Shown here one piece after another: positions 25,401 to 36,771 of a stretch of DNA of 64,000 bases. Both the position numbers and the translations under genes were made by a program. Below the pieces are notes generated by a model. It was given only the letters and a program-made list of their open reading frames with translations, was not told the origin of the DNA and searched no databases. Origin of the DNA: Syngnathus acus (Eukaryota; Chordata; Actinopteri; Syngnathiformes; Syngnathidae); the NCBI RefSeq assembly GCF_901709675.1, contig NC_051104.1, forward strand, positions 5,811,501-5,875,500, written 5' to 3'. Positions within the stretch are counted from its first letter, which is position 1. Each line of letters opens with the position of its first letter.

Positions 25401-28400
25401 GAGAATATGTTTGGTTCTCCTGTCCAAAGTACTAACTCAAGATTTCGATCAGGTCTTCCTCATGTTTCTCAGTTCACTATAGTCTACATAAGGTAGTCTT
25501 CATTACAAATTGTCACTCACTACTTCCGGTACAACAGATAAAAAAAATCGCGAGATCATCAAGACAAGAAGTTGAAAAGAGAGGTCAAATCCAGGTCCAG
25601 AAGTTAGCTAACTAAGCAGGTTTTTACTTTCTGGATTTGGATTTGACACGTCTGACTAAAAAGCTATGCCAACATGCTGCTTCTTGGCCAACGTGCCAAA
25701 TGTGAAATTGATATTCAGTGATTATCACATTAAAGGACACTTCATTATCAAGTCACATACCTGGTCGATGGACAGTATCGATGTCGATATTCTGTCCGAG
25801 CCCTGCTAAAAAAACAAAATGTTCTCATCTGCAAAAAATGTGTTTGCCTTCTGTCCATCATCCTGTAGTGGTCAATGGTAATCCCTCATTCTGTAAATAC
25901 ACTTGCATCTGGGAAAACAAACCAAGCTTGGCTTGAAAAGATCTATTCAGACAGCTATGATAACATTTTGCCCATGCATAAATTTAGCATACGGCTAACC
26001 TCAACAAACTTTCCTAGACTTATCCGTTCTTGCTGTGTGAGATCTAACATATGGATTCTTCAATTTACAGCCAACTACTTATACAAGCGGTGGTACTAAT
26101 TAAAGTTAGCGATACTAATGTTACGTAATGTTTTGGGAATACGGGAAGGAAAAACCAAGGCCAGAGCCGAGAATCGAAACGTCTGAATTGTCAAGACCAT
26201 ATGCGCTCACGTACTGTCTAATTGAAATAGATAATCTGATAATAGCATTTCCCCAATCTAGTTAGATCCAGTCAAGGCTAACTGACTTCTTGCCTCTGTC
26301 TTTGCTCAGGTCTTCCATGCAACTGTCCAGACCACTTCATCCCAGTGTGCGCTAGCAACGGCCGCACGTATCCAAGTGCCTGTGTGGCTCGCTGTATCGG
26401 TTTCACGGACGGTCAGTTTGTGTATGGCCAGTGCCGTTTCACTAATCCCTGCGCCAGTAAACCCTGCCAGCGAAACCAGAGGTTGGTACAGCTGCTGTCT
26501 ATTCCCAGCTAAAAAGCAGCCACTCATGACAGTGACAAATAGATTTAACCTCACAAACCTATTATTACGACATCTATGGCATTACCCGCTTCTACTTTTT
26601 GAATTTCATAAGTTCAAATGTCCGCTCAAAGCTGAGGATTTTCAGTTGAAGCATCAATGTGGTCTGGAAAACATTCTTCATAAAAATTCACTACCCTCAT
26701 GCCGGTTTACCACTTTCATTCACACCCCATGATGTCTCTGATCCCTTTCAAAAAAAAAAAATCCCTAAAGTCTTTTTCCTGGCACACCGATCAAAGGAAC
26801 ATGCATGCAGTCATCACTGCATGATTGAATGGATTGGATTGAAGAAAGTCACAAACATGCACATACGCTAGCATGCACTGCTCTAAACAGTTTGACTTTG
26901 AGTGTACACACTAGACACGCGAAAACATTTTTTTGTTTGATCATGAATTATTTGCTGTTTTCTTTGGTTGCGTAACATGCTTTATTTGCATGTTACGTGA
27001 AGCAACCAGCTATTTGTTTGTCTCACTATTTCTCTGCATGAATCCTGGAATTCCTAAAAACGATTCAAACTGTATTTGTAGGTGCAACCCGAAATATCAA
27101 GTTTGCCTGAGCGACTTGTCGGACTGCCCGCAATACGAATGCGTCGGCCGGCAGTTGGCCTGTGACAAGAACAGCGTGGAGCCTGTCTGCGATACTGACG
27201 GTGTCATTCATGCCAGTCTGTGTCAGCTACAGCAAGTTGGGAAAACTCTTGCCTATATGGGCCACTGTCAGGTGAGAGAAGAACCACAGACATCCTTCTA
27301 AGAAACACGATCATTTCAAGACATCTTGAGATTGAGGCCTCAAACTAAACTAATTAACCACAACAAGTCGTCCAGGTCTTGACGGCGCAGAGCAGCCCCA
27401 GTGACAATAAAACTGATTATTATCTTAGCAAACTCTGTAAGCATCTTTTCTATTTGATATAATTAGGTCGTCGTACGTAATGTTTTGGTCACCAGCGAGT
27501 TCATTCGAGGTATTTGTTTTTAGGACTCCTGCAAGAGCCGGGAACAAGTTTGCGGCCACAACGGCGAGACCTATAATACGGTGTGTGAGGCCTACTCAGA
27601 CCGGGTGGCCCTGGACTATAAGGGACATTGTCAAGCTGTGGGGGTCGCGTCTGGCTCGGCAGCTGAGTCTGCCTGCAGTCTTATTTCCTGTCCACGTCTT
27701 TCACCTCCGGGCTGCCAGCCTGTCACACCCCCAGGTGAGTCATTCGGCTCACTCATAGAACTTTAAAATGGCTGAATCTATATTTGTTTATATTAACTGC
27801 TATAAAAGAAGGATTTTTGTGTGGTGAAGGCATCATAACATCCTTTTTCAGGAGCCTGCTGCCCAATCTGTGCCAGTATGCTGCAGGTCCTCTGGAATAA
27901 AGAACAAATGAACACATTCTCTAAGGTTTGGATACAAGCACGGTTCTGCTGCTTTATGATCCTCCGTACCGTACTTTTCCTCCACCTTGTGGAATCTACT
28001 AGTACTGTATTATTGTTCCATTATTTCTAAGTTTGCATAAGTCGAATGTTCCGAGTGTTGTTTGACCTCATACTTGTTTTTACAGCTAAATAAGAACCAG
28101 CCGGTGTCAGTGCACGACGTCCTTCAAATCCTACGACTTCACGTGTCCGTCCCACAGTGTGATGTCTTTGGCTACCTCAGTATTTATCACGAGCTTGTGA
28201 TCCTCATTGCTCCTGTGGATCAGTCTCCAACGCCTCTGCAGGTAACACATAAACGTATTCACCGCTACGGTACAAAAATAAGATCAAATCAAATGCATAT
28301 TTTCCAGATTGAAGCCTGCAGTAAAGAAGCCGAGAAGATCGATTCCCTTATCAACTACGCTAGTCCAACACTCGTCTCCCACGTTCCCCTCTCTGCTCTC

Positions 28401-28523
28401 GTTGCCTCTGAGACCAAGACATCTTCCGTCAATTCCTCAGGGGAAGCTCGATTTTCGCCTCTGAACCCCGTCCTGTGCTTTTTCTTGAGTCTCTTTATGG
28501 CCTTGAGTCCCCAACTGCTGTAA
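13455..28523 (+). CDS. reck: RECK, reversion-inducing cysteine-rich protein with Kazal motifs
   Basis: GPI-anchored surface glycoprotein that inhibits metalloproteinases and acts with Gpr124 as Wnt7 co-receptor. Twenty-one coding exons: 13455-13527, 19281-19339, 20472-20546, 20878-20914, 21050-21135, 21211-21258, 21366-21399, 21539-21736, 22055-22319, 22885-23058, 23236-23448, 23672-23808, 23907-24050, 24191-24379, 25023-25145, 26310-26481, 27082-27271, 27524-27734, 27852-27925, 28086-28241, 28308-28523. All join in frame: 2874 nt, 957 aa (human 971 aa, also 21 exons). Residues 1-24 form a signal peptide. Cysteine-knot repeats occupy about residues 27-350 (CCELAIS, CCSYAGRH, YCCDRAE, HCCSKANTS). 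Three Kazal-like motifs are in exons 16-18 (about 619-785). The C-terminus has a small-residue stretch (Ser929-Gly931) then a hydrophobic tail (PVLCFFLSLFMALSPQLL), as expected for GPI attachment. The ATG is chosen because it opens the only signal peptide in the right phase, with A at -3. Confidence 0.97.
13528..19280 (+). other. reck: reck intron 1 (5.75 kb)
   Basis: The largest reck intron, between the signal-peptide exon and exon 2 (donor G|GTGAGT, acceptor TTTGCAG). It contains the SINE-derived segment listed separately, an AT-rich stretch at 18000-18110 and a TTCC-rich pyrimidine tract at about 18170-18245. Segments near 16700-16860 and 18520-18720 are compositionally balanced and could be regulatory. 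No exon recognised. Confidence 0.7.
15430..15617 (+). repeat. tRNA-derived SINE remnant
   Basis: GGGTGACCTCGTGGTTAGCA (A-box region TGGTTAGCACG), then GAGAGGTTCCAATCTC (B-box region) and CCTCCTGTGACCAGTTTGCA followed by TGTTCTC. These match the head of a widespread fish tRNA-derived SINE. The far end, GACAAGCGGTCCTGAAAATAGACGGATG, resembles the tail of the same element. The middle is shorter than I expect, so it is an internally deleted, diverged copy in sense orientation within reck intron 1. The tRNA-like fold is not intact enough for a functional tRNA. Confidence 0.75.
19351..19439 (+). repeat. CA dinucleotide microsatellite
   Basis: CACACACATG followed by about 39 uninterrupted CA units, ending at 19439. 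It starts 11 nt after the donor of reck exon 2 (19340). Confidence 0.97.
21870..21954 (+). mobile_element. Partial copy of a hAT-like MITE
   Basis: TCAATTATCTGGTACCTGGA, GGTCCAAGCATATTTC, GGGGCAGTGCCCC and GTAGCTCCACCAGTG align in order with the right half of the element at 51730-51946. The terminus read inward is CACTGGTGGAGCTACG. No left end is visible in the expected place, so the copy is truncated. It lies in reck intron 8. Confidence 0.65.
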
Positions 28524-30490
28524 ATACTCCCTTCCCTCCTGTTATAATTTGCCATCTTTGCAGAAGGAAGCCACGGCGGCACCTTCGGACAATCACAGTA
28601 ATTGACTCGCCAGCGTGTAAAACAATCAAGGTGGAAAAGCTATTAATTTGAAAAGCTTTGTACATACAGTATTATGAGTGACTCACTTTATTTCCCTACA
28701 CTATGGTGTGAATAGGTGAGCTTGTGATTACAATGTTCGTAAAGTCACCTCTCGTGGCATCTTGGTGCCAAAGAATTATGTTGGAATGTGTGGAGATTTG
28801 TTGGCTCTGTCTAATAGAAAAGTAGTGCTTTGACACGGACTTTGTGTGCGTATGTTTATGAAGCATCTGGCTTCGAATGAACAGTGTTAAATCCCAGCAG
28901 CAAGCTCTTCTCTGACATTAATTTGGTCAGACTTGTATTAGCCATTCGGGTCTATGTAAGCCTTTTTGCGTGTGTACTCTTTAATGCTCATACACACGTT
29001 AGACTGTTTGTTGTTGTTACGTCCGGATTTTGTTGTGCCAGCAATCAATCAAAATGTGCATTGATTAGCATTTGAATCCCTTAGCAGTTCACCATAGTTT
29101 CACAAAATATTTACTACAATTTTTTCTTGTAAATTGGACCATAGTTGCATCACTACAACTTTGCACATTCCTTCGATCACGTAAAGTTTCAGGTTTCAAT
29201 TTTGATGTATTCAGTATTAGATTTCGACTTTTCGAATTTTCTTTGGGGCTATGAAGGTTTGCGACATACATGACACTAATGGGCTATGGAATAAAAAAAA
29301 AAGTATGATGTCGTCCTTATGTCCTAGGCAAATCTGATTTGGAATCACAGATGACATAATACAGTCTGATTTCCTGGTGAATTATATTTTCTCTATTTTG
29401 TCCTTAATGTGGGATCCTTCCTGATGCCCCCCTTTCTTTTTTTGTATAAGGCCAGTCGCTCTTAAGTTTCAAGTATTAAAAGGGAATTCACCTATTTACA
29501 GTATAAAGTCGAAGCCATCTAATAACAAGACAATCAGCTTCTTGCTACCTATACTCCTCTTGGGGTAGAGAAGACTTGCACTGTATGCCTTGCATAATAG
29601 TGTCTTATGAAGTATTATCACTAATGCAATATCTTTTTTTTTTTTGTTAAGAAAGTTCTCTATATTTGATAAGTATCTGAAAATGTTTAAAATATCTATC
29701 ATGTGTGCCGTGTTTTGAAATAAATAGATGTTATTTTTGTGCATGATGATGGTAAGGAAGTGATTTTTAATTTCTTTGTGTTGTGTTTATTTGTATTATC
29801 TAACTACCTGTACAGCACGCACGTCCCAGACTTTACCAGTATTACTGTGCGATGCGGATTAGTTCAGGGTACAAAGGAGAATTAGAGTCACAATGAGGAG
29901 AAGAAAGCAAAATTATTGTTAAAACAAAATAAAATGTATGAGAAGAAAGCTAGGAGAATTTTGTCATATTTTAAAATAAAGTTGTAAACTTATGGGAATA
30001 AAACCATAATTGTTTAGAATGAATGTAAAAAATTCTCATTTTACAACTTTAATCTTCTAATATTAAGATTTGACACATTATTTTGACTTTAATGTTTAAA
30101 TATTTCCAATTCTCACAGTTGTATAAATGATTTTTTTATATATTCCTTCATAACAGGGAAATCTCACCTGACTCGTACACGTATTATTGTATGTATGTAT
30201 GTATGTATGTCTTTTTTTTTTTTTAATGGCGTGTGTTATAACTGAATGTTTTTGTTTGTTCATGTCAATATTGATTCCTTTAAAAATATAATGTTTGTAT
30301 ATGCATTGATTCCCTTACAACAAAGGGATGGATCTAAAAGTCTTTCCACATTTGACGTGACTTTTCAAGACTGAAAGACTAAAATTGTTGCAAATAAGAT
30401 GTGAAGACTGAAATGGATATAATGTGGCAGAACAGCATGGCTCTGTCTAAAATTGAAAACAAAATAAAGATGAGGAAAAATTGATGGTCC
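28524..30490 (+). other. reck: Probable reck 3' UTR
   Basis: AATAAA hexamers occur at 29290-29295, 29719-29724 and 30463-30468. The last is followed by a GT/T-rich stretch (GGTCCGGTTTGTTTTTATT), typical of a cleavage element, so the longest transcript probably ends near 30490. A short TATG repeat (30186-30209) lies inside. UTR extent is inferred from signals only. Confidence 0.5.
30463..30468 (+). terminator. reck: Candidate distal poly(A) signal of reck
   Basis: AATAAA with a GT-rich element about 20 nt downstream, 1.94 kb after the reck stop and about 510 bp before the stk17a ATG. Confidence 0.45.
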
Positions 30491-30978
30491 GGTTTGTTTT
30501 TATTATTTTGCATTTTTTCCATGCATTTCAAATGGACATTATTTTATTGTCGGTTTGTTTGATATTTACCAGATAAATACAAGTTTGCTGTTGAGAAAAT
30601 AATAATTTACAAGCTATAAAGTAATACTGCCTCCTTTGCTAAATCTGATAGGTTACTCGACCTGTCAATCAAATGGTTTCCATGGTTACTGCAAGCTCTC
30701 AGCCCGAGGAGAGTCAGTTGTCAACCACTCGCTGAGCCAAACGGACTGACAACTCCAGCACGATGAGATGCTTCGATGCCTTTTTTAAAAAAAAAAATTG
30801 ACTAAACATTGCAATTAATTTAAATTTCCCCCCAGCATTTTTCCTTAGGACAAATGTTTACTTGCTTTTCTTCGCGTCTTTTGCTTATTCAGCAAGTTTA
30901 GTTTCCGACCGAGTGATTTCACAGGAGATCAAAGTGACCTCTTTTGATATAATTAACATTTTCATTTTCAAGGACGCC

Positions 30979-33860
30979 ATGATCCCCGAATGTCCAAGTG
31001 CCGTTGTGGAGACGGTCGATCGGACCAAATACCAGCACAGTCCGTCGGCCGATCGGATCCAAAGCACAATCGTTGGAGGCTTGTTGAATCAAATTACAAC
31101 CGTAATCAAGAACGAACCTTTCAACGACCATTACACCATTATACCTGGCAAAGAGCTTGGAAGGTAAGACTACCCTCTGGCAATTTCATTTAGATCAATT
31201 CCCCAATAATAACAATTTAAAACCCATTAATGCAAATGTAATGAAACTTGCAAAGGGTGTGATTTCTCTCTGATTATATACAATGAAAAAGTACATTTTT
31301 ATCTCTGTCATGGTCACTTTTGGCTAATTAAAATCCATATTTTCTGTGTCTATTATTATATGTATATGTGCGATTTATTTTTTCATTAATCTTTTTGGAC
31401 ATGGAAGCAATTTCATGTCGCCTGATCATTGCATTTCAATGGAGCAATTGAATGGCTCCAGTAAGTTACTCCAGGTGCCTCATTGCAATGTTTGAATCAG
31501 TGTCAACTTGTTTGTTTGTCGTTGTGTTTTTTATTTTTAACAGCTAACATCATTTTGTCATGTGTGCACGCATAGCTACCACAAGTGCAACAGCTGCACA
31601 AGCGCCACAAAACAATGCTCATGCCAAACCATATTTTTCTGACCTCTATGCATCTGCAGTCCTGTGTTTTTTTTCCCCCAGCTACTTTTTAACTGTTGTT
31701 AGTAGGAATCTAAACTATATTAACCCCTGTGAGACTCAGTGGTAGACTCAGTTGTCACCAGAACCCCCCACCCCCCTTCAAAGCACTTCAAAATAGATTA
31801 AATCCTGAAAGTATTGATTGATTTCATTATGTTTCCATTGTTCACTGTGGGTGGTCTGTCACCAGATTAAAAAAAAAAAAAACACTCCTGACTATTGGAT
31901 TACAGTTTAGTGAAATGAATTCCTGTCCATATTTTAGTTCTTCTGGGTAATGATCATTAATGAAGTCACAAGGCCTGCGTGGAATATTCTTTCATAATCA
32001 CCCACACTGACTTTAGTCACAGTGTTGGTGTGAATTGACTCTTTTTTTTCAACAGTCTGCTCACCTCAATGTAACCTTTCAGATAAGATTTGTTGGCTGA
32101 GTTCAAGTTTACTCAGTCACCAGTCAGTTTCTTCTTTGAATAGTTGCAAGACTGATTGAGGGCGTGTGCGGGCGGGCGGGCGGGCGCGTGTCTGGCTTTG
32201 CATAGTATGACCTGACATTGTGACTCAGCTTAACTACCAAATCAAAATCAAAAGGTTACATTGATCTGCAGTGCCCGAGCACTCCGCATACTACGGCATT
32301 GTAGTCAGCAAGTCATCTGACACAAGTTAAAATGTCGCCGAAGATCACGGAATCGTCCAATCGGAATATACGATTTTTGCAAGTATCGTTATTCCCTATA
32401 AAACACTTTCTGTTAGTGATGTTGGTCAATTGGATGAATTCCTGAGAGGGAAATAAGTTTTTGTACGATTACGATTTTAGTCCGACTTTTCGGTACGGAT
32501 TAATCCCGAAAATTCCACTGTACATTTTCAGATACATATTATTAGCGTAATATCATAATAGTCAAAAGTCTTTCAACAAAAACCAAATTTTTCAAGCACA
32601 TTTTTTTTTTTGGATCACAGCCACTCGTGATAACTTACAATTCTATTCACTTCCCCGAGTTCTTTCCTCAAGTCTTCCCTACGACCCTCACCAGATGGTT
32701 ACCGAGCTGGACTTGAGGATGTAGTTTAAGCTAATACTCTGCCCCTGCAGTGGAGTCCCAGATGGCCTGTGGCCAAGCTCATTCCGTAGAGTCTGCAAAT
32801 GTGAGGCTACAATGGAATTCCATATGGTTAAGACACAAAGCTTTTTTTCCTGGGTGCGTATTAGCTCATGTGCTACTCACTAGACTAAGCTCTTGAGTGA
32901 TTGCGCCTGCAACTTGTCTGCCCCCAAACACGTAAGACACAAAGCGATAATAATAGCGGTCACATGCGTTTTTATTTTATTGGCACGAAATTAAATTTTG
33001 AGAAAGTCAAATTAAGATAACTGGGGAGTTAAATGCACAGGACTTGCTGCCATGCTCACAAACCAATTTTAACATTTTATATCAGCTTAGTTTACACGCA
33101 CACATAGAAACCCAAAGCACCAGGGTGTAGTCTGTTAGTGAGGCTGCCGGCTTTAGAAATGTGCTGACGCGGCTTCAGAACAGGCTGTGGTCATCCAGGA
33201 TGGTTTCTAAAGAGCAGGCCTGGTCTCCCAAACCACTCAGCGGTGTATATCTGCTGTTTCCAGTTGTCGTGACACCAAAAATGTCAGCTTTTATGTTGGG
33301 GTTAGCAAGATACCACTTTTTTTTTCCCCCAGACTCAAGAAATTGGGCTCATGTCAAATGACACGGGGTGAAAGTACTGGAAAAAAAATTCTCTGTCTTT
33401 TTCTCCTCAGGGGAAAATTTGCTGTGGTCCGAAAGTGCGTGAAGAAATGTTCCGGTCAAGAATACGCCGCAAAGTTTATGAGGAAGAGGCGAAAAGGGAA
33501 GGACTGCCGTATGGAGATCATCCACGAGATTGCCGTGCTGGAGCTAGCTACGGACAGTCGACGTGTGGTTAGTCTTCATCAGGTCTATGAAATGGCCTCT
33601 GAGATGGTGCTGGTCCTGGAATTGTAAGTATCTAGCTTATAGTCTAAAAAATACGGCATTTAAACAAAACTTCATCTCGTCAAAATAACGTCAAGGCAAC
33701 ACAGGACGTAAAAACCTGTTTTGATTCCAAGCACCAATTAGTGGTTTGGTCTTAGAAATGTCAACAATACTAACTGGGCTAGATTTGATTTGGTCCAGCT
33801 AACTCGAGCTATTTCAACAATGCATCCAGCGCCATCAGCAACACACACACACACACGCGC

Positions 33861-33897
<37 letters not shown>

Positions 33898-36771
33898 CAT
33901 CTTGCTGAGTGTAGTAAGTAGATTCACCCGTTGTCAATGATCTCATCTCACTGGACGTGTCAGGGCAATGCTTGACCTGGTTCCCATGGAGAGAAAGAAA
34001 GTGTGTTTATGTTTGTGTGTGTGCGTGTGTGTCTTTTAATGGTCCATGCCGCCAAAGAAGGTCCCATCTTTTTTTTTCTCCCTCCCTCCCTTCTCATGTC
34101 ATTTTCATTTTGTCTCCTCGCCAGCGCACACATGCACAAATTGGGGTCGAAGGGTGTTCACAACATTGAGGGCAGCTACTAAATTAGATGGTATTGACCT
34201 ACAATGGATCTGTTTCTGTGACCTCTACGTATGCATGACATCACTCCCATGACACCAACGTCAAGCTTTGCTCTCCTGCTGTCGTCTCTCTGGCTGACAT
34301 TGACTATTTGTAAAGAAATAAATGTTAAGCACCTGTGGCTAAAGCTAAACTCCGGAAAGATTGAAATTGAGATTCATGCTAGCTGAACTCCAGTTGTGAT
34401 GATAACTGCAAGTGCACGTGACTTGCAAAAGCATGGCCCCTCGCCCAGGGAAAGAGTGAGGTCACGTGAGCGGAAAAAAAAAAAAAAAAAAAAACAGCAG
34501 CCTGACAGTTCAAATCTACTTGTCAATATTCTCCATAGCAGATTTTCCAGGCCAACTGACTTTTGGCATCGTCCCAACTCCTACATTTGGGGATTGGTGT
34601 ATATTGTCAGACCGACAGCCAAAAATCGAATCAACTGAAACTTTGCGGGGCCTCTGAGTGTATGAACGTGACCTCGCATCAAGAGGCAACACGCGGGCAG
34701 TGGGCCAGTCAGCTTTTTGTTGCTTTTGTTACCCAGGGGTAGCTGCTAACTCTATTGTTCATTTTTAATTGAGTCGTTCATAGTTCAGCATTTTGCTTCT
34801 GTGGAAAAAGCAAGCATGCATGCAGGCGGCACGTTTTGAGTATTTGCCACTTTGATTATGCTTGATTGGAAAATTTCCTTCCAGTTGAGGAATTAATGAG
34901 GTCTATGTCCCATTGGGAAAATAAACAAATGTGTGACAGGGAGTTGGGTCCGTTTCTCTTTTGGTCATTGGATATTTTGTTTGAAGACAAGAAAAAGATT
35001 TCTATTTTCAAAATAAAAGCCGTATGGTCATTTTTACATCCATCGTCATTTTTGAAGTCTTTTTTCAAAAACCGTTTTTCTTCTGACCTTGACTAAATCC
35101 AAACATACCTTCCACTTCCTCCAACCGTCACCTTCCTCAGAGATAGAGCCTATTTCAAGGGCACCCTAAGGGGATCCATCGTCTATTCCTGACTAACCTG
35201 CCCCTATTTCCTTTCTTCACTCATTGTCAATTTGTGGTTATCACAAAATAGGAAATGAACGGTGTCTTAGGTGATTACCGTATTTTTTTAACCATAAGGT
35301 GCATCAATTATAAGGTGCATTTCTGGATATTAAGGCAATGTAGTACAGCAAATCAATCAAATTCAACTTCAATTCATCATCCAAACATGATTATAAGACT
35401 CACCGTTGATTTTTGAGAACTTGAAAGCATTTTTTTGTGCACCTTGTAAACTGAAAAATACGGTACACCGTGCGCATCAAGTTTTGTCATATCAGCCGGT
35501 AAGAATGTTCTGCATTTGTCATCATATCGGTGGATGTTTACATCATCTGCTTGTTTCTACAACCAGTGCTGCGGGAGGAGAAATCTTCAACCAGTGTGTG
35601 TCCGATCAGGAAGACGAGAGCTTCAGTGAAAATGATGTGAAGAGGCTGCTTAGACAGATCCTGCAAGGAGTCGCCTTTTTACATCAGAGGAACGTTGTCC
35701 ATCTTGATCTGAAGGTCTGTGGATCAAGAAGTGCGAAATTCATTTTTCTGGCCCAAAGTAATATTTGACCTTGTCTGGGTTTTCGTCAGCCTCAGAACAT
35801 CCTTCTGACGGGCAACTCTCCTCTGGGTGACATTAAGATTGTGGACTTTGGTCTGTCCCGTATCGTCAGCAGCCATCAGGAGCTTCGGGAAATTATGGGA
35901 ACTCCTGAGTACGTCGGTGAGTGGAAGTTCCTCTCCTCAACCACATTGATGGTTATTATATTACTAGAATTTATAGTAGATTATTGGTGCTAAAGTTTTT
36001 TTACTCTTCTTACAGCTCCAGAGATTCTAAATTATGAGCCCATAAGCACGGCGACAGATATGTGGTGAGAAAAAAAAGAAATCATGACTCTCCATTGTTT
36101 TGAGTACATGGACAAAACCCACAACATGGAAAAAAATTTCTTCCACCATTGTTGTCCTTGTTTAGGAGCATAGGTGTTTTGACCTACGTGATGCTGACGG
36201 GCCTGTCTCCCTTCCTGGGCAAAGACAAGCAGGAGACCTTTCTCAATATCTCCCAGATGAATGTTAGCTACGATGAGGAGGAGCTCCAGGAACTGGACCA
36301 AGCCGTGTCCTTCCTCCAGACTCTGCTCTGTAAACAGCCACAGTCAGTCCAAATCCTTTTTGTCACGTGCATGTTTTGTTTTCCACCCTTATTATATAAC
36401 ATTTCAAGATCGGCTTTCTATCTGCGTTTAGGGATCGAGCCACAGCCGAGGAGTCTCTCCAGCACCCGTGGCTTCAACCCGAAGACCCTCAGGAGACAGA
36501 AGTCCAGGATGCACCCAGCACAAGCAGCAGTAGCCCGGAAAGTCCCGTCACGACTACGACTTGCACAAACCGAGTCGACGAGGAGGCGGATGAAAGTCCG
36601 CTGACGGAGGACCTGATCGTCATGGCCGCCTACACCCTAGGCCAGTGCCGCCAGTCGTCCGTCGCCGAGAAGGACGCCTTGGTCCCCGAGAAGAAGGCCA
36701 ACTCCAAACGCTTCAAGTTTGAGGAGCCCTTCAATGTCCTCCAGGAGGTCCCTGGGGAGTTCATCTACTGA
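30979..36771 (+). CDS. stk17a: Serine/threonine kinase 17A (DRAK1, DAPK family)
   Basis: Death-associated-protein-kinase-related Ser/Thr kinase, linked in mammals to apoptosis and stress signalling. Coding exons: 30979-31163, 33411-33623, 35567-35714, 35790-35916, 36016-36064, 36166-36342, 36432-36771; 1239 nt, 412 aa (human STK17A 414 aa). Visible features: glycine loop LGRGKFAVV (about 60-68), catalytic Lys83 in [17 protein letters not shown] with Asp180, DFG at 201-203, GTPEYVAPE (219-227), [13 protein letters not shown] and [13 protein letters not shown] near the end of the kinase domain. The tail has acidic and Ser/Thr-rich sequence, then [25 protein letters not shown] and VPGEFIY. That terminus matches STK17A rather than STK17B, which sets the paralogue. 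The ATG has a good context (GCCATGA), and MIP is also the start of human STK17A. The last intron is only 89 bp. Confidence 0.96.
31164..33410 (+). other. stk17a: stk17a intron 1
   Basis: No exon recognised in this 2.2-kb intron. It contains a GGGC-repeat with four G3 tracts (32170-32184) and AT-rich single-copy sequence. The acceptor is TTTCTCCTCAG. Confidence 0.75.
32170..32184 (+). other. Potential G-quadruplex motif
   Basis: Four GGG tracts separated by single C residues (32170-32172, 32174-32176, 32178-32180, 32182-32184), fitting the minimal intramolecular quadruplex pattern on the sense strand of stk17a intron 1. Confidence 0.7.
33633..33653 (+). mobile_element. Right-end fragment of a TA-flanked MITE family
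   Basis: CTAGCTTATAGTCTAAAAAA then TACGGCA matches the right end of the element at 43041-43129 (CTTATAGTCTGAAATTTACG then GCA). It begins about 10 nt after the donor of stk17a exon 2. Confidence 0.4.
33840..33893 (+). repeat. CA microsatellite, interrupted
   Basis: Two CA runs separated by GCGCAA, in stk17a intron 2. Confidence 0.95.
35276..35465. mobile_element. MITE with perfect 12-bp terminal inverted repeats
   Basis: TACCGTATTTTT at 35276-35287 is the exact inverse of AAAAATACGGTA at 35454-35465. The TA dinucleotides at both edges fit a TA target duplication around CCGTATTTTT...AAAAATACGG, as in Tc1/mariner-type elements. Inside, AAGGTGCAT and GTGCACCTT are also inverted. At about 190 bp it cannot encode a transposase. 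It sits in stk17a intron 2, 102 bp before exon 3. Confidence 0.8.

Noticed and set aside
26933-27301. 122-codon open frame starting upstream of reck exon 17
   Set aside because: Only its part from 27082 is exon 17; the upstream portion is intron, and a clear acceptor (TTTGTAG) precedes 27082.
30700-30765. Inverted pair AGTTGTCA / TGACAACT upstream of stk17a, considered as an operator-like hairpin
   Set aside because: An 8-bp stem with a 20-nt loop is expected by chance at this scale, and there is no independent support.
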